NCBI GenBank assembly: GCA_028822575.1
Contig: JAPKDN010000087.1
Location: 1 to 9,124 of the forward strand
DNA length: 9,124 nucleotides
Source of the DNA: Alphaproteobacteria bacterium
Lineage (GTDB): Bacteria; Pseudomonadota; Alphaproteobacteria; Thalassobaculales; Thalassobaculaceae
Reading direction: 5' to 3'
Under the pieces are notes generated by a model that worked only from the letters and a program-made list of their open reading frames with translations, ran no database searches and had not been told where the DNA came from. The position numbers and the translations under genes were made by a program. Below, piece by piece: positions 1 through 6,027 of this stretch. How positions within the stretch are numbered: position 1 is the first letter of the stretch; every line of letters starts with the position of its first letter.

Positions 1-124
1 TGCAGGTGTAGTTTCTGAAATGGACACAGATCATGCCATCTAAACATGATGATGATCCGTCAAGCCTTGCCAAGCCGCTGGCCACGCCCGACGATACATT
101 CAAAATCCCTTGATACGATATTTT

Positions 125-129
125 GGAGG
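125..129 (+). promoter_or_regulatory. Ribosome binding site that decides the lactonase start
   Basis: GGAGG lies 7 nt before a TTG codon at 137. The alternative TTG at 110 has no comparable purine run before it, and this GGAGG would then fall inside the coding region. The match to the Shine-Dalgarno consensus is perfect over five bases at near-ideal spacing, so 137 is preferred. Confidence 0.7.
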
Positions 130-136
130 CAGACCC

Positions 137-1315
137 TTGGCCATCCCCACGCATTCCGATTTGATTGCGGCATTTTACGCCTCGATCGGCCCTGTTCTGA
201 CCCGATACGAAGCCGATTTGGGGACGGCAACCCTAACGGCGTGCCAGTCCCACACGTTTGATCTGGACGTCCAATACGCCTGGAGGCACCCGGAGTTACC
301 GATTTTCTATGTGGTGATCAGTAATGGGGGTCCCGGGCGAACCGGCGATGTCAACCAGCTTGTCAGTTGCAAAATCGATCCCGTTAGCGGGAATTTCGAA
401 CCTTTTGGGCCGGCGCGGGATCTGCGCTGGCGTCCATTGCATGTTTCGATGGACCGACAGAACGCATATATCCTAGTAGCTTACAACAATCCAAGCGCAG
501 TTACCGCTCACGAGATCCGCAGCGACGGCAGCCTTGGCGAGGAAGTCGCCCAACCGGACGACCTGGACGTCGGCACATTCGGCCATCAAGTCATGGCCAC
601 GCCGGACGGCGACGCGGTGGTCCTGGTCTGCCGGGGCTACGACGCCGAAGATGGTGCAGTCGAGCAGCCGGGAGCGCTAAAGATATATGGCTATGCCGAC
701 GGAAACCTTACGCCGCGTGCGTCGATCGAGCCCGATGGAGGGTTTGGCTTCGGGGCCCGACATCTGGATTTTCACCCGACTAAGCCGTGGCTCTTTGTCG
801 GCGTCGAGCGGCAAAGCGAACTGCTTGTTTTTCAAATGGAAGGCGGGTCGGTTCGCCCGGACGCGCTGCATCGAATATCAACCTTGGCAGGCCCGAATGA
901 GGGTCCCGCGCGTCAGGCCATGTCTGGTATTCATTTTCATCCGAACGGCAAGACGGTCTTCATTTCTAACCGCGCCTATGGCCAGCTCAACAGCGAACTC
1001 GGCCCCGCCGCGCCGGAAGGGGAGGACAATATCGCGGTCTTCGCAGTGGACCAGGACACGGGCAAGCCAACACCGATACAACACGCGCCCACTCATGGCC
1101 ATCTGCCCCGGACCTTTTCGATCGACAGCTCGGGACGCATGCTGGTCGCGGCAAATTCCGAAGCATCCCCGAAGGTCGCGGCCGATGGAAGCGTCCGCGA
1201 GGTCCCGCTGAGTCTGATTACCTTCAAGATTGCTGATGACGGGACTTTGACTGAGACCAGTGTGATGGAATTCCCGGAGAAGGACGAGTTGTTGTTCTGG
1301 GCCGGGTACTTATGA
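137..1315 (+). CDS. Lactonase, seven-bladed beta-propeller family (Pgl/YbhE-like, PF10282)
   Basis: The product is 392 aa from the TTG at 137; the same frame is open from a TTG at 110. Members of this family hydrolyse sugar lactones such as 6-phosphogluconolactone. The fungal carboxymuconate cyclase shares the fold. The blade repeats typical of the family are visible: GARHLDFHP, then SGIHFHPNGKTVFISNR, then LPRTFSIDSSGRMLVAANSE near the C-terminus. These correspond to the RHL-FHP, I-PDGR-L-SNR and PR-F-D-G-LL-AN signatures. Length is at the upper end of the usual 330-390 aa. There is no signal peptide, so a cytosolic protein is likely. It stands alone, 170 bp before the thiolase-like gene, and could be co-transcribed with it. 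The family call is firm. The substrate is unknown; hydrolysis of a ring-opening lactone intermediate in the same catabolic route is an inference. Confidence 0.85.
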   Translation: MAIPTHSDLIAAFYASIGPVLTRYEADLGTATLTACQSHTFDLDVQYAWRHPELPIFYVVISNGGPGRTGDVNQLVSCKIDPVSGNFEPFGPARDLRWRPLHVSMDRQNAYILVAYNNPSAVTAHEIRSDGSLGEEVAQPDDLDVGTFGHQVMATPDGDAVVLVCRGYDAEDGAVEQPGALKIYGYADGNLTPRASIEPDGGFGFGARHLDFHPTKPWLFVGVERQSELLVFQMEGGSVRPDALHRISTLAGPNEGPARQAMSGIHFHPNGKTVFISNRAYGQLNSELGPAAPEGEDNIAVFAVDQDTGKPTPIQHAPTHGHLPRTFSIDSSGRMLVAANSEASPKVAADGSVREVPLSLITFKIADDGTLTETSVMEFPEKDELLFWAGYL

Positions 1316-1485
1316 GGAGCAGCGGAGCGGCGTTTCTAAGGACCCCGTTCACCGCCTGACGACGGCTGCGTCAGCCCACTCCGAGCACTCATCAGAACGA
1401 AGATGGACAATCCAGCACCTCGGGCTGGCCGTATGCCACCTTGGGGTAGTAAAATGAATTCCTCACATGAGGAGCGCTTCTATCC
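1316..1485 (+). other. Intergenic leader of the thiolase-like/DUF35 unit
   Basis: This 170-bp gap contains two short hairpins: CTGACG/CGTCAG at 1356-1374 and CCAGC/GCTGG at 1412-1428. Neither is followed by a T-run, so neither is a convincing terminator. A GAGGAG ribosome-binding sequence at 1469-1474 sits 11 nt before the thiolase ATG. A TAAAAT at about 1450 resembles a -10 box, but no partner -35 is clear. Read-through from the lactonase is therefore possible. Confidence 0.4.
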
Positions 1486-2655
1486 ATGAGCATCAACGGA
1501 AAAGCTTATATAGCGGGGGTGTATGAACACCCCACGCGTAAAGCGATCGACAAATCCCTGGCCCAATTGCACGCCGAGTCCGCGCTGGGTGCGCTGGCCG
1601 ACGCGGGTCTGTCCAAGAACGACGTGGACGGCTATTTCTGCGCCGGTGACGTCCCGGGCCTAGGCGCCTTGTCGATGATCGACTATATGGGGCTGAACCT
1701 TCGTCACATGGACACCACTGAGAGCGGGGGTTCGTCCTATCTGATGCATGTCGGGCACGCCGCCGAGGCAATCGCGCTTGGCAAATGCTCGGTGGCGCTG
1801 ATAACGTTGGCTGGCCGCCCCCGCGCCGAGGGTATGGCGACCGGTACCGCGCCACGTAACTATGGTAGCACCTCGCCGGACGTGGCGTTCGAGTTCCCGT
1901 TTGGCCCGACCGTGGTAAACATGTACGCCATGTGCGCGATGCGTCACATGCACGAATACGGCACCACGTCCGAGCAATTGGCCTGGATCAAAGTCGCCGC
2001 CTCACACCATGCCCAGCACAATGAGAACGCGATGCTGCGCAACGTGGTGACGGTCGAGGACGTCGTGAACTCGCCGTTGATTTCAGACCCATTGCACCGG
2101 CTTGATTGCTGTGTGATCAGTGATGGTGGCGGCGCAATCATCGTCACATCGCCGGAAATCGCCAAGACGCTGAACCGACCCCTAGTCAAGGTATTAGGCG
2201 TCGGCGAATCCCCAAAGGGGCAAATGGGCGGTAAGGTCGACCTTACCTATTCTGGCGCCGTCCGCTCCGGCGCGACCGCCTTCGAGGAGGCGAAAGTCAA
2301 GGCGGCGGATATGAAATACGCCTCGATCTATGACAGCTTCACCATCACCGTTTTGATGCAGCTGGAAGATCTTGGCTTCTGCGAAAAAGGCAAGGGTGGC
2401 GCGTTTGTTTCCGATGGCAACTTGATTTCAGGCGTTGGCAATCTGCCGTTCAACACCGATGGCGGCGGGCTGTGCAACAACCATCCGGCTAACCGGGGTG
2501 GCTTGACCAAGGTCGTCGAGGCGGTTCGTCAGTTGCGCGGCGAGGCACACCCGGCGGTTCAAGTCGCCAATTGCGATCTGGCGCTGGCCCACGGCACCGG
2601 TGGCTCGCTTGGTACTCGCCATGGCGCCTCCACCGTTATCATGGAACGGGAGTAA
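1486..2655 (+). CDS. Thiolase-like protein lacking both catalytic cysteines (SCP2-thiolase/Ltp2-like; probable acyl-CoA lyase or aldolase subunit)
   Basis: The 389-aa product has the thiolase fold. The N-terminal half runs to about residue 225, with the usual SDGGGAIIV strand at 212-220. The C-terminal half carries IYDSFT (281-286), NNHP (331-334) and AHGTGG (368-373). In true thiolases the nucleophilic cysteine lies in a C-A/S-S-G motif. Here that segment reads ESGGSS (79-84), placing Gly82 at the cysteine position. The C-terminal C-x-G cysteine is replaced in AHGTGG, where His369 precedes the glycine. His333 of the G-H-P motif is kept, with Asn before it. The protein should therefore not run a classical Claisen thiolysis. 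The known precedent is the steroid side-chain aldolase Ltp2, a thiolase-fold enzyme that works with a DUF35 partner and uses tyrosines; Tyr282 is a candidate equivalent. A DUF35 gene follows after only 5 nt, as expected. Fold is certain; the exact reaction is inferred. Confidence 0.85.
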   Translation: MSINGKAYIAGVYEHPTRKAIDKSLAQLHAESALGALADAGLSKNDVDGYFCAGDVPGLGALSMIDYMGLNLRHMDTTESGGSSYLMHVGHAAEAIALGKCSVALITLAGRPRAEGMATGTAPRNYGSTSPDVAFEFPFGPTVVNMYAMCAMRHMHEYGTTSEQLAWIKVAASHHAQHNENAMLRNVVTVEDVVNSPLISDPLHRLDCCVISDGGGAIIVTSPEIAKTLNRPLVKVLGVGESPKGQMGGKVDLTYSGAVRSGATAFEEAKVKAADMKYASIYDSFTITVLMQLEDLGFCEKGKGGAFVSDGNLISGVGNLPFNTDGGGLCNNHPANRGGLTKVVEAVRQLRGEAHPAVQVANCDLALAHGTGGSLGTRHGASTVIMERE

Positions 2656-2660
2656 GACCA

Positions 2661-3059
2661 ATGAACGCGAAACAACGCACCTTCCCCACTCCCGAGTCAG
2701 ATCCGGATACCGAGGCATTTTGGGCTGCGGCCAAGGACGGCAAACTGATGCTGGGGAGCTGCAAACCCTGCGGTGAAAAGCACTACTACCCCCGTGGCAT
2801 GTGCCCGCATTGTGGAAGTAGCGATGTCGAGCTGACCCAGTCCAATGGCAAGGGAGAGATCTACTCCTACAGCGTTCTGCGCCGGGTCGACCCGCCCTAT
2901 GCGATCGCTTATGTGACGTTGGAAGACGGTCCGACCATGATGACAAACATCATTGAGGCGGACCTGGACGCCCTGTCCATTGGCCAAAAGGTTCAGCTTA
3001 AATTCTCCCCCACCGAAGAAGCGGGCGGCGCCCCGGTGCCGACGTTCAAGCCGGCGTAA
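2661..3059 (+). CDS. DUF35 OB-fold protein with zinc ribbon (ChsH2-like partner of the thiolase-like protein)
   Basis: The 132-aa product starts at an ATG 5 nt after the thiolase-like stop codon. Its GGGAG ribosome-binding sequence (2648-2652) lies within the last codons of that gene, so the two are translationally linked. The N-terminus has the DUF35 helix (about residues 13-33, TEAFWAAAKDGKL). A rubredoxin-like zinc ribbon follows, with Cys34-X2-Cys37 and Cys48-X2-Cys51. An OB-fold then occupies about residues 60-115 (GEIYSYSVLRR, YAIAYVTLEDGP, IGQKVQLKF). Family members bind thiolase-superfamily enzymes and either channel acyl-CoA or form the active complex, as in steroid side-chain cleavage or archaeal mevalonate synthesis. 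All four cysteines are present and the length is typical, so the protein appears intact. Confidence 0.9.
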   Translation: MNAKQRTFPTPESDPDTEAFWAAAKDGKLMLGSCKPCGEKHYYPRGMCPHCGSSDVELTQSNGKGEIYSYSVLRRVDPPYAIAYVTLEDGPTMMTNIIEADLDALSIGQKVQLKFSPTEEAGGAPVPTFKPA

Positions 3060-3080
3060 TTGTCGACGACATGAGTTAAG

Positions 3081-3118
3081 ACCAAGCGCCCCGGCATTGT
3101 CCGGGGCGCTTTGGTTTT
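3081..3118 (+). terminator. Intrinsic terminator after the thiolase-like/DUF35 unit
   Basis: A perfect 11-bp GC-rich stem is formed by AAGCGCCCCGG (3084-3094) and CCGGGGCGCTT (3101-3111) around the loop CATTGT. ACC/GGT extends the stem past one bulged T. A short TTTT run (3115-3118) follows. It lies 21 bp after the DUF35 stop codon and ends the plus-strand unit before the convergent genes. Confidence 0.9.
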
Positions 3119-3119
3119 A

Positions 3120-3398
3120 GGGATGTGGTGGACAGTCTTAGGCGAAAAATGCCGCCATGCCGACAAAGCCATATCGCTATCCGGGAAATCCCAATACCGC
3201 CGCCTCTTCAACTGCGGCCCACGGTCCTGGATAATAAAAAACACAGCGTCATTCCAACGAAGGCTGGGACCCATTTTTCCGGCTTTTTAGCGTTCTCGAT
3301 GTTTCACATGAGGCGCTGCTTGACCCATTCGGCATATGGAAACGATAGCGAAATGGGTCCCGCCCTTCGGCGGGATGACAGTTTTTGAGATTGGCGCC
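3120..3398. other. Non-coding convergent spacer
   Basis: This stretch separates the terminator of the plus-strand unit from the stop codon of the minus-strand SnoaL-like gene. Open frames here are short and show no recognisable protein. An AT-rich patch (about 3228-3245) precedes the left arm of a long interrupted inverted repeat, listed separately. I see no gene in it. Confidence 0.6.
3248..3378. repeat. Interrupted inverted repeat of the GTCATTCC...GGGACCCAT type
   Basis: The left arm, about 3248-3275, begins GTCATTCCAACGAAGGCTGG and continues GACCCAT. The right arm, about 3352-3378, is its imperfect reverse complement: AATGGGTCCCGCCCTTCGGC, then GGGATGAC. About 75 bp lie between them. The right arm holds its own hairpin, CCCGCC/GGCGGG around CTTC (3359-3374). 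A TTTTT run begins at 3382 on the plus strand. Repeats with GTCATTCC-type ends and internal CGAAGG cores are common dispersed intergenic elements in proteobacteria. This copy looks like a degenerate or composite one, and it may also help separate the convergent transcripts. Confidence 0.6.
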
Positions 3399-3893
3399 TC
3401 ACGTATAGCGCTGCTCCGCCCAACCCTTGTCGAAGGGCGTGCTGAAAAGTGGGGCCGAGGTTTTTTCGCTGAACATCCACACGCCGTTCACCCGGGCGTA
3501 TTTCTCGTTGTCGATGCCGGCTCGCCACATCGCCTGGTTATCGGCGCCGGTCGTGCACGGCATAAACAGGTACCATTGGGCCCGCGCGGTATCGCCGTCG
3601 ACATGGATCTCAGCGTTCAAACTGTAATGAATGGCGAAGGTGAAGATGCCCGACGCGCGGATGAAAAATTCCCGGATCGCCTCCCTGCCCTCATAGCGGC
3701 CAAGGCCCTTGCTTTCCCAGACCGCGTCCTTGGTGAAAAGGTCGGCGATCCCATCGGGGTTGTAGTTATCATCGCAAAAGGCGGCGTATCGGAATTTCAG
3801 GTTCCGGATCGCCTCGGCGTCCTCCAGAGGCGCCAATCGCTTCTCCAGTGTGGCGACACGGTCCTCCAGGGACGTTACGTTCGCTTGGCTCAT
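3399..3893 (-). CDS. SnoaL/NTF2-like domain protein (SnoaL_4, scytalone-dehydratase-like fold)
   Basis: The product is 164 aa from the ATG at 3893. GGGAGG lies 8 nt upstream (plus-strand 3902-3907). The in-frame GTG at 3899 is only 2 nt from that site and is less likely. Residues 7-26 form a short leucine-heptad helix (SLEDRVATLEKRLAPLED). The cone-shaped alpha+beta domain follows: AEAIRNLKFRYAAFCDD (26-42), the DLFTKDAVWES segment (51-61), GREAIREFF (69-77), AIHYSLNAEIHVDGDTARA (87-105) and a C-terminal strand with NGVWMFSEK. Tyr36, Asp41/42 and His89 fall where this superfamily usually keeps pocket residues. Members act as dehydratases, isomerases, cyclases or hydroxylases on polyketide, steroid and aromatic substrates. 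The protein is cytosolic. It is last in the minus-strand run, 55 bp after the alpha-beta barrel gene. The specific reaction is unknown. Confidence 0.85.
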   Translation of the reverse strand: MSQANVTSLEDRVATLEKRLAPLEDAEAIRNLKFRYAAFCDDNYNPDGIADLFTKDAVWESKGLGRYEGREAIREFFIRASGIFTFAIHYSLNAEIHVDGDTARAQWYLFMPCTTGADNQAMWRAGIDNEKYARVNGVWMFSEKTSAPLFSTPFDKGWAEQRYT

Positions 3894-3901
3894 AGGCACG
3901 G

Positions 3902-3907
3902 CCTCCC
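3902..3907 (-). promoter_or_regulatory. Ribosome binding site that decides the SnoaL-like start
   Basis: On the minus strand this reads GGGAGG. It is 8 nt from the ATG at 3893 but only 2 nt from the in-frame GTG at 3899, so the ATG is chosen. Confidence 0.7.
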
Positions 3908-3948
3908 ATCAGTTGAACAAAAAAGCTTGTCCAGGATCTCGTGACCCG

Positions 3949-4278
3949 TTATCTCGCGCCCATGACCCGCGTGGTCGCCTTGATTTTTCCGGTGAACTGA
4001 TACCAACCGCGCATCGCCTTGAACTCATCGGTTTCCAGGGCCTCCGGGCCGGCCAGCTCATAGATTGTCGTATAGGTACGGGCGGCGGTCGTCGATTTAT
4101 CGCCGAGAGTGGTTACCGATCCCTCGCCCATCGATAGATAGCGTTGCCCGCCGAGCACGCCCGGACAGGCCAGCGCTTCGGGCAGATGAACCTCGTCGTA
4201 CCAAATGTTCCAGTCCTCCTCGACGGAAAGGTCGATCTCGGCGGTGACGATAAGCACGCATTTGGGAAAATCAGTCAT
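3949..4278 (-). CDS. Small dimeric alpha-beta barrel (ferredoxin-like) protein, EthD/ABM-like
   Basis: The product is 109 aa. AAGGA lies 7 nt before the ATG (plus-strand 4286-4290). The layout is one ferredoxin-like alpha-beta unit: a first strand KCVLIVTAEI (6-15), a helix with EEDWNIWYDEVHLPEAL (20-36), the loop PGVLGGQRY (39-47), a long insert, a strand TYTTIYELAG (68-77) and a final helix FKAMRGWYQF (86-95). The W-x2-WYDEVHLPE segment is characteristic of stand-alone alpha-beta barrel proteins found beside ring-degradation genes, where they act as small oxygenases, decarboxylases, isomerases or accessory proteins. His31 is the most obvious candidate functional residue. The gene follows the regulator gene by 99 bp and precedes the SnoaL-like gene. 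I cannot name a substrate. Confidence 0.75.
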   Translation of the reverse strand: MTDFPKCVLIVTAEIDLSVEEDWNIWYDEVHLPEALACPGVLGGQRYLSMGEGSVTTLGDKSTTAARTYTTIYELAGPEALETDEFKAMRGWYQFTGKIKATTRVMGAR

Positions 4279-4377
4279 GGGTTTTTCCTTTCTGGGGTGG
4301 TGCCCCCAACAAATCCGTCGGCCGGCTCAAAAACCGACTTCCTCCATCAAGCGATTTTGGTCGGGTATGGTTATGCG
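4279..4377 (-). other. Spacer between regulator gene and alpha-beta barrel gene
   Basis: This 99-bp gap holds a GGGG-GCACCA-CCCC mini-hairpin and the ribosome-binding AAGGA. On the minus strand there is one TTGAT half-site (about 4345-4349) with no matching ATCAA four bases further on. A promoter for the downstream pair could lie here, but I cannot point to convincing boxes. Confidence 0.35.
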
Positions 4378-5052
4378 TCACCTATTCTCTATCTCGATCC
4401 AGCCGGCCTTGCACAACCGAGTCATCTGACGGCTGAACGTTTCGATTGTCAGCCCAAGATAATCGGCGATATCGGAACGGTTCAGCGGCAGCAGAAAACG
4501 CGACGCTCCGCCGTCGGTCTCCGGGTCAATATGCGAGGCGATCAGGTGCAGAAAACTGGCCACATTCTTGGCCGTAGTTTTTCGCCCCAGTGTAACCAAC
4601 CATTCCCACGCTTCATCAAGTTCCCGCAAGGTTTGATAAAGCAGGCGGTCCTCCAGATTAGGGTTTACGGCGACCAGGCGATCCAGAGCTGATTTGCGAA
4701 ACCCGCAGATTTGTCCGTCCAACGCCGCTTCCGCCGTCATGCTGTTTTCCGACGCCAGGAGCCGGCTTGGAAAATCCGGCGCGGACGGCAAGCCCACGAT
4801 CTGCTGGCGCCCATCCACCAAAATCTTCAAGAGCTTCACCACGCCCTTCATGATGTTCGCGCGCGATCCCAATGGATCCGCCTCACGAAGCAGGACCGCC
4901 CCCGATTCGTGCGTGTGACGGGTCGTGTGCTTGGCAAATGAAATCAACTGCGGTGGGGTCAAGGCGCCGCAAACGTCCTTGTGCCACGCCTCGCAGGCTC
5001 GGCAAATCTCAGGGACGTTGGAATTGTGGATATCGCGTCGTTCGAAGGTCAT
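4378..5052 (-). CDS. Crp/Fnr-family transcriptional regulator with FNR-type cysteines
   Basis: The product is 224 aa, normal for Crp/Fnr proteins. The N-terminus carries Cys17-X2-Cys20-X7-Cys28, and a further Cys116 lies in the sensor domain. This is the arrangement that holds an oxygen-labile [4Fe-4S] cluster in FNR, with the X7 spacing of alphaproteobacterial FnrN/FnrL proteins. The cyclic-nucleotide-binding-like barrel covers about 40-125, the long dimerisation helix about 130-155, and the winged helix-turn-helix about 185-222 (LNRSDIADYLG, then LTIETFSRQMTRL). In the recognition helix Glu204, Ser207 and Arg208 form the E-x2-S-R pattern of FNR, which reads TTGAT-N4-ATCAA. The ribosome-binding site is weak (AAGGA 13 nt upstream). 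The gene lies between the CMD homologue and the alpha-beta barrel gene on the same strand, so it may control the cluster in response to oxygen. I found no full FNR box in the window. Confidence 0.9.
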   Translation of the reverse strand: MTFERRDIHNSNVPEICRACEAWHKDVCGALTPPQLISFAKHTTRHTHESGAVLLREADPLGSRANIMKGVVKLLKILVDGRQQIVGLPSAPDFPSRLLASENSMTAEAALDGQICGFRKSALDRLVAVNPNLEDRLLYQTLRELDEAWEWLVTLGRKTTAKNVASFLHLIASHIDPETDGGASRFLLPLNRSDIADYLGLTIETFSRQMTRLCKAGWIEIENR

Positions 5053-5201
5053 GGACAGAGTGTGATCCTTTCAAGAGCCGGTTTCCAGCATCACGCGCAC
5101 CCGACGTACCGCCCGGTTATCCTCCGATGACTCACCGGCTTTTGATCGAGCAGTATGTGAAACGCGTCACGCCGGTTACTTTTGCTTGACAACATCACCG
5201 A
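5053..5201 (-). other. Probable promoter region of the regulator gene
   Basis: This 149-bp gap separates the CMD-homologue stop from the regulator start. It contains isolated FNR-like half-sites (TTGAT near 5140 on the plus strand; ATCAA near 5203, at the edge) but no correctly spaced pair. No clear terminator for the upstream gene is visible, so read-through is possible. Confidence 0.35.
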
Positions 5202-5957
5202 TCAATCGGAAAAAGCCTCGCTCAACCCATTCAAGGCGTTCAGGGCCGGCGCGAACCCACTGATCGGCGCGGTTTGTATTACCGCCTCGATCACCTCGGT
5301 TTTTGACAATCCCATGTTCAGGGCGGCCTGCCCGAACTTGGCGATTTGCCAATCCATCTTGAGCGCCGTGAAGCCCGCTACCGCCAACAGCGCTCTTTGT
5401 CGGAGATCTAAGCCGGGGCGGAACCAGATCTCGCCGTAGCCATATTGAATCGCGATCGGATAAAGTGCCTTGGTAACGGTATTGTCGGGGGCGGCATACC
5501 CCTTGGTGGCGCGCTCTCCGTGGAGTTGATTCATCAGGCCCTGGCCTCGCTCCGTAAGCGTTTCGAGCGAATCATCTCGAACCGGATTCTCTGGTATGGC
5601 TAGTCCGCGCGAGATAAAAACTGCATTCGCGGTCGCGATCGCCTCTTCCGACAGCGCGAAGCCGGCATAGATCCCAATTTGGATGAAGACCTCCGAAATC
5701 GCCTCGGCGGACATACCAAGATCCAGCGCCCCCCTCACGTAACGGCGCGTGCTGGCGGGGGTACCGATCGATCCCAAGGCGGCAAGCGCGCAGATCATCC
5801 GGTCTTCGATCGCAAGGCCAGGTCGATCCCAAACCGCCCCAAAGGCGGCTTCAGTATAAAGGGTGCGCATGATCGCCGGGGCATCATCCCCGGACGACCC
5901 AAGCAACCGTTCCCGCATGGCCTCGCCGGCCCGAACTAGTTCCTCTCGCGTCGCCAT
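5202..5957 (-). CDS. Two-domain carboxymuconolactone decarboxylase (CMD)-family protein without the usual His or CxxC
   Basis: The product is 251 aa from the ATG at 5957. GGAGAG lies 7 nt upstream (plus-strand 5965-5970). The frame is open a further 67 codons, but that extension overlaps the end of the reductase gene and has no family similarity. Two tandem all-alpha CMD domains are visible: about 28-115 (EDRMICALAALGSIG, ALDLGMSAEAISEVFIQIGI) and about 160-248 (DLRQRALLAVAGFTAL, AALNMGLSKTEVIEAVIQTA). The family includes PcaC, which decarboxylates 4-carboxymuconolactone, and AhpD peroxidases. AhpD's CxxC is absent. In PcaC-like proteins a histidine precedes the AAL-x-x-G helix; by motif alignment it is Tyr73 in domain 1 and Phe208 in domain 2. 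Classical decarboxylase or peroxidase activity is therefore doubtful. The gene follows the reductase by 70 bp and is likely in its operon. Confidence 0.85.
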   Translation of the reverse strand: MATREELVRAGEAMRERLLGSSGDDAPAIMRTLYTEAAFGAVWDRPGLAIEDRMICALAALGSIGTPASTRRYVRGALDLGMSAEAISEVFIQIGIYAGFALSEEAIATANAVFISRGLAIPENPVRDDSLETLTERGQGLMNQLHGERATKGYAAPDNTVTKALYPIAIQYGYGEIWFRPGLDLRQRALLAVAGFTALKMDWQIAKFGQAALNMGLSKTEVIEAVIQTAPISGFAPALNALNGLSEAFSD

Positions 5958-6027
5958 TTCGGTTCTCTCCAATTCAGTGACCAAAGTCGCGGGAATCATG
6001 CCGTGCGAGGCATGGCTTGGGCGAAGG

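Noticed and set aside
46..261. A 71-codon frame at the left edge
   Set aside because: It overlaps the lactonase start in another frame and shows no recognisable domain or ribosome-binding site.
687..1211. A 174-codon plus-strand frame inside the lactonase
   Set aside because: The sequence is rich in Arg, Ser and Pro, typical of a frame-shifted shadow of the lactonase coding sequence.
1356..1428. Hairpins after the lactonase as a terminator
   Set aside because: Stems are only 5-6 bp and no T-run follows either.
1486..2655. Active acetyl-CoA acetyltransferase annotation
   Set aside because: Neither catalytic cysteine is present in the expected motifs, so the usual automatic name would mislead.
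3336..3944. A 202-codon plus-strand open frame
   Set aside because: It is antisense to the SnoaL-like gene, whose protein is clearly recognisable; the plus-strand product resembles nothing.
4144..4692. A 182-codon plus-strand open frame
   Set aside because: It lies antisense to the alpha-beta barrel and Crp/Fnr genes and looks like a GC-driven shadow frame.
5061..5080. FNR-like box TTGAAAGGATCAC on the minus strand upstream of the regulator
   Set aside because: The half-sites are 3 nt apart instead of 4 and both are imperfect; it more likely only contains the weak ribosome-binding AAGGA.
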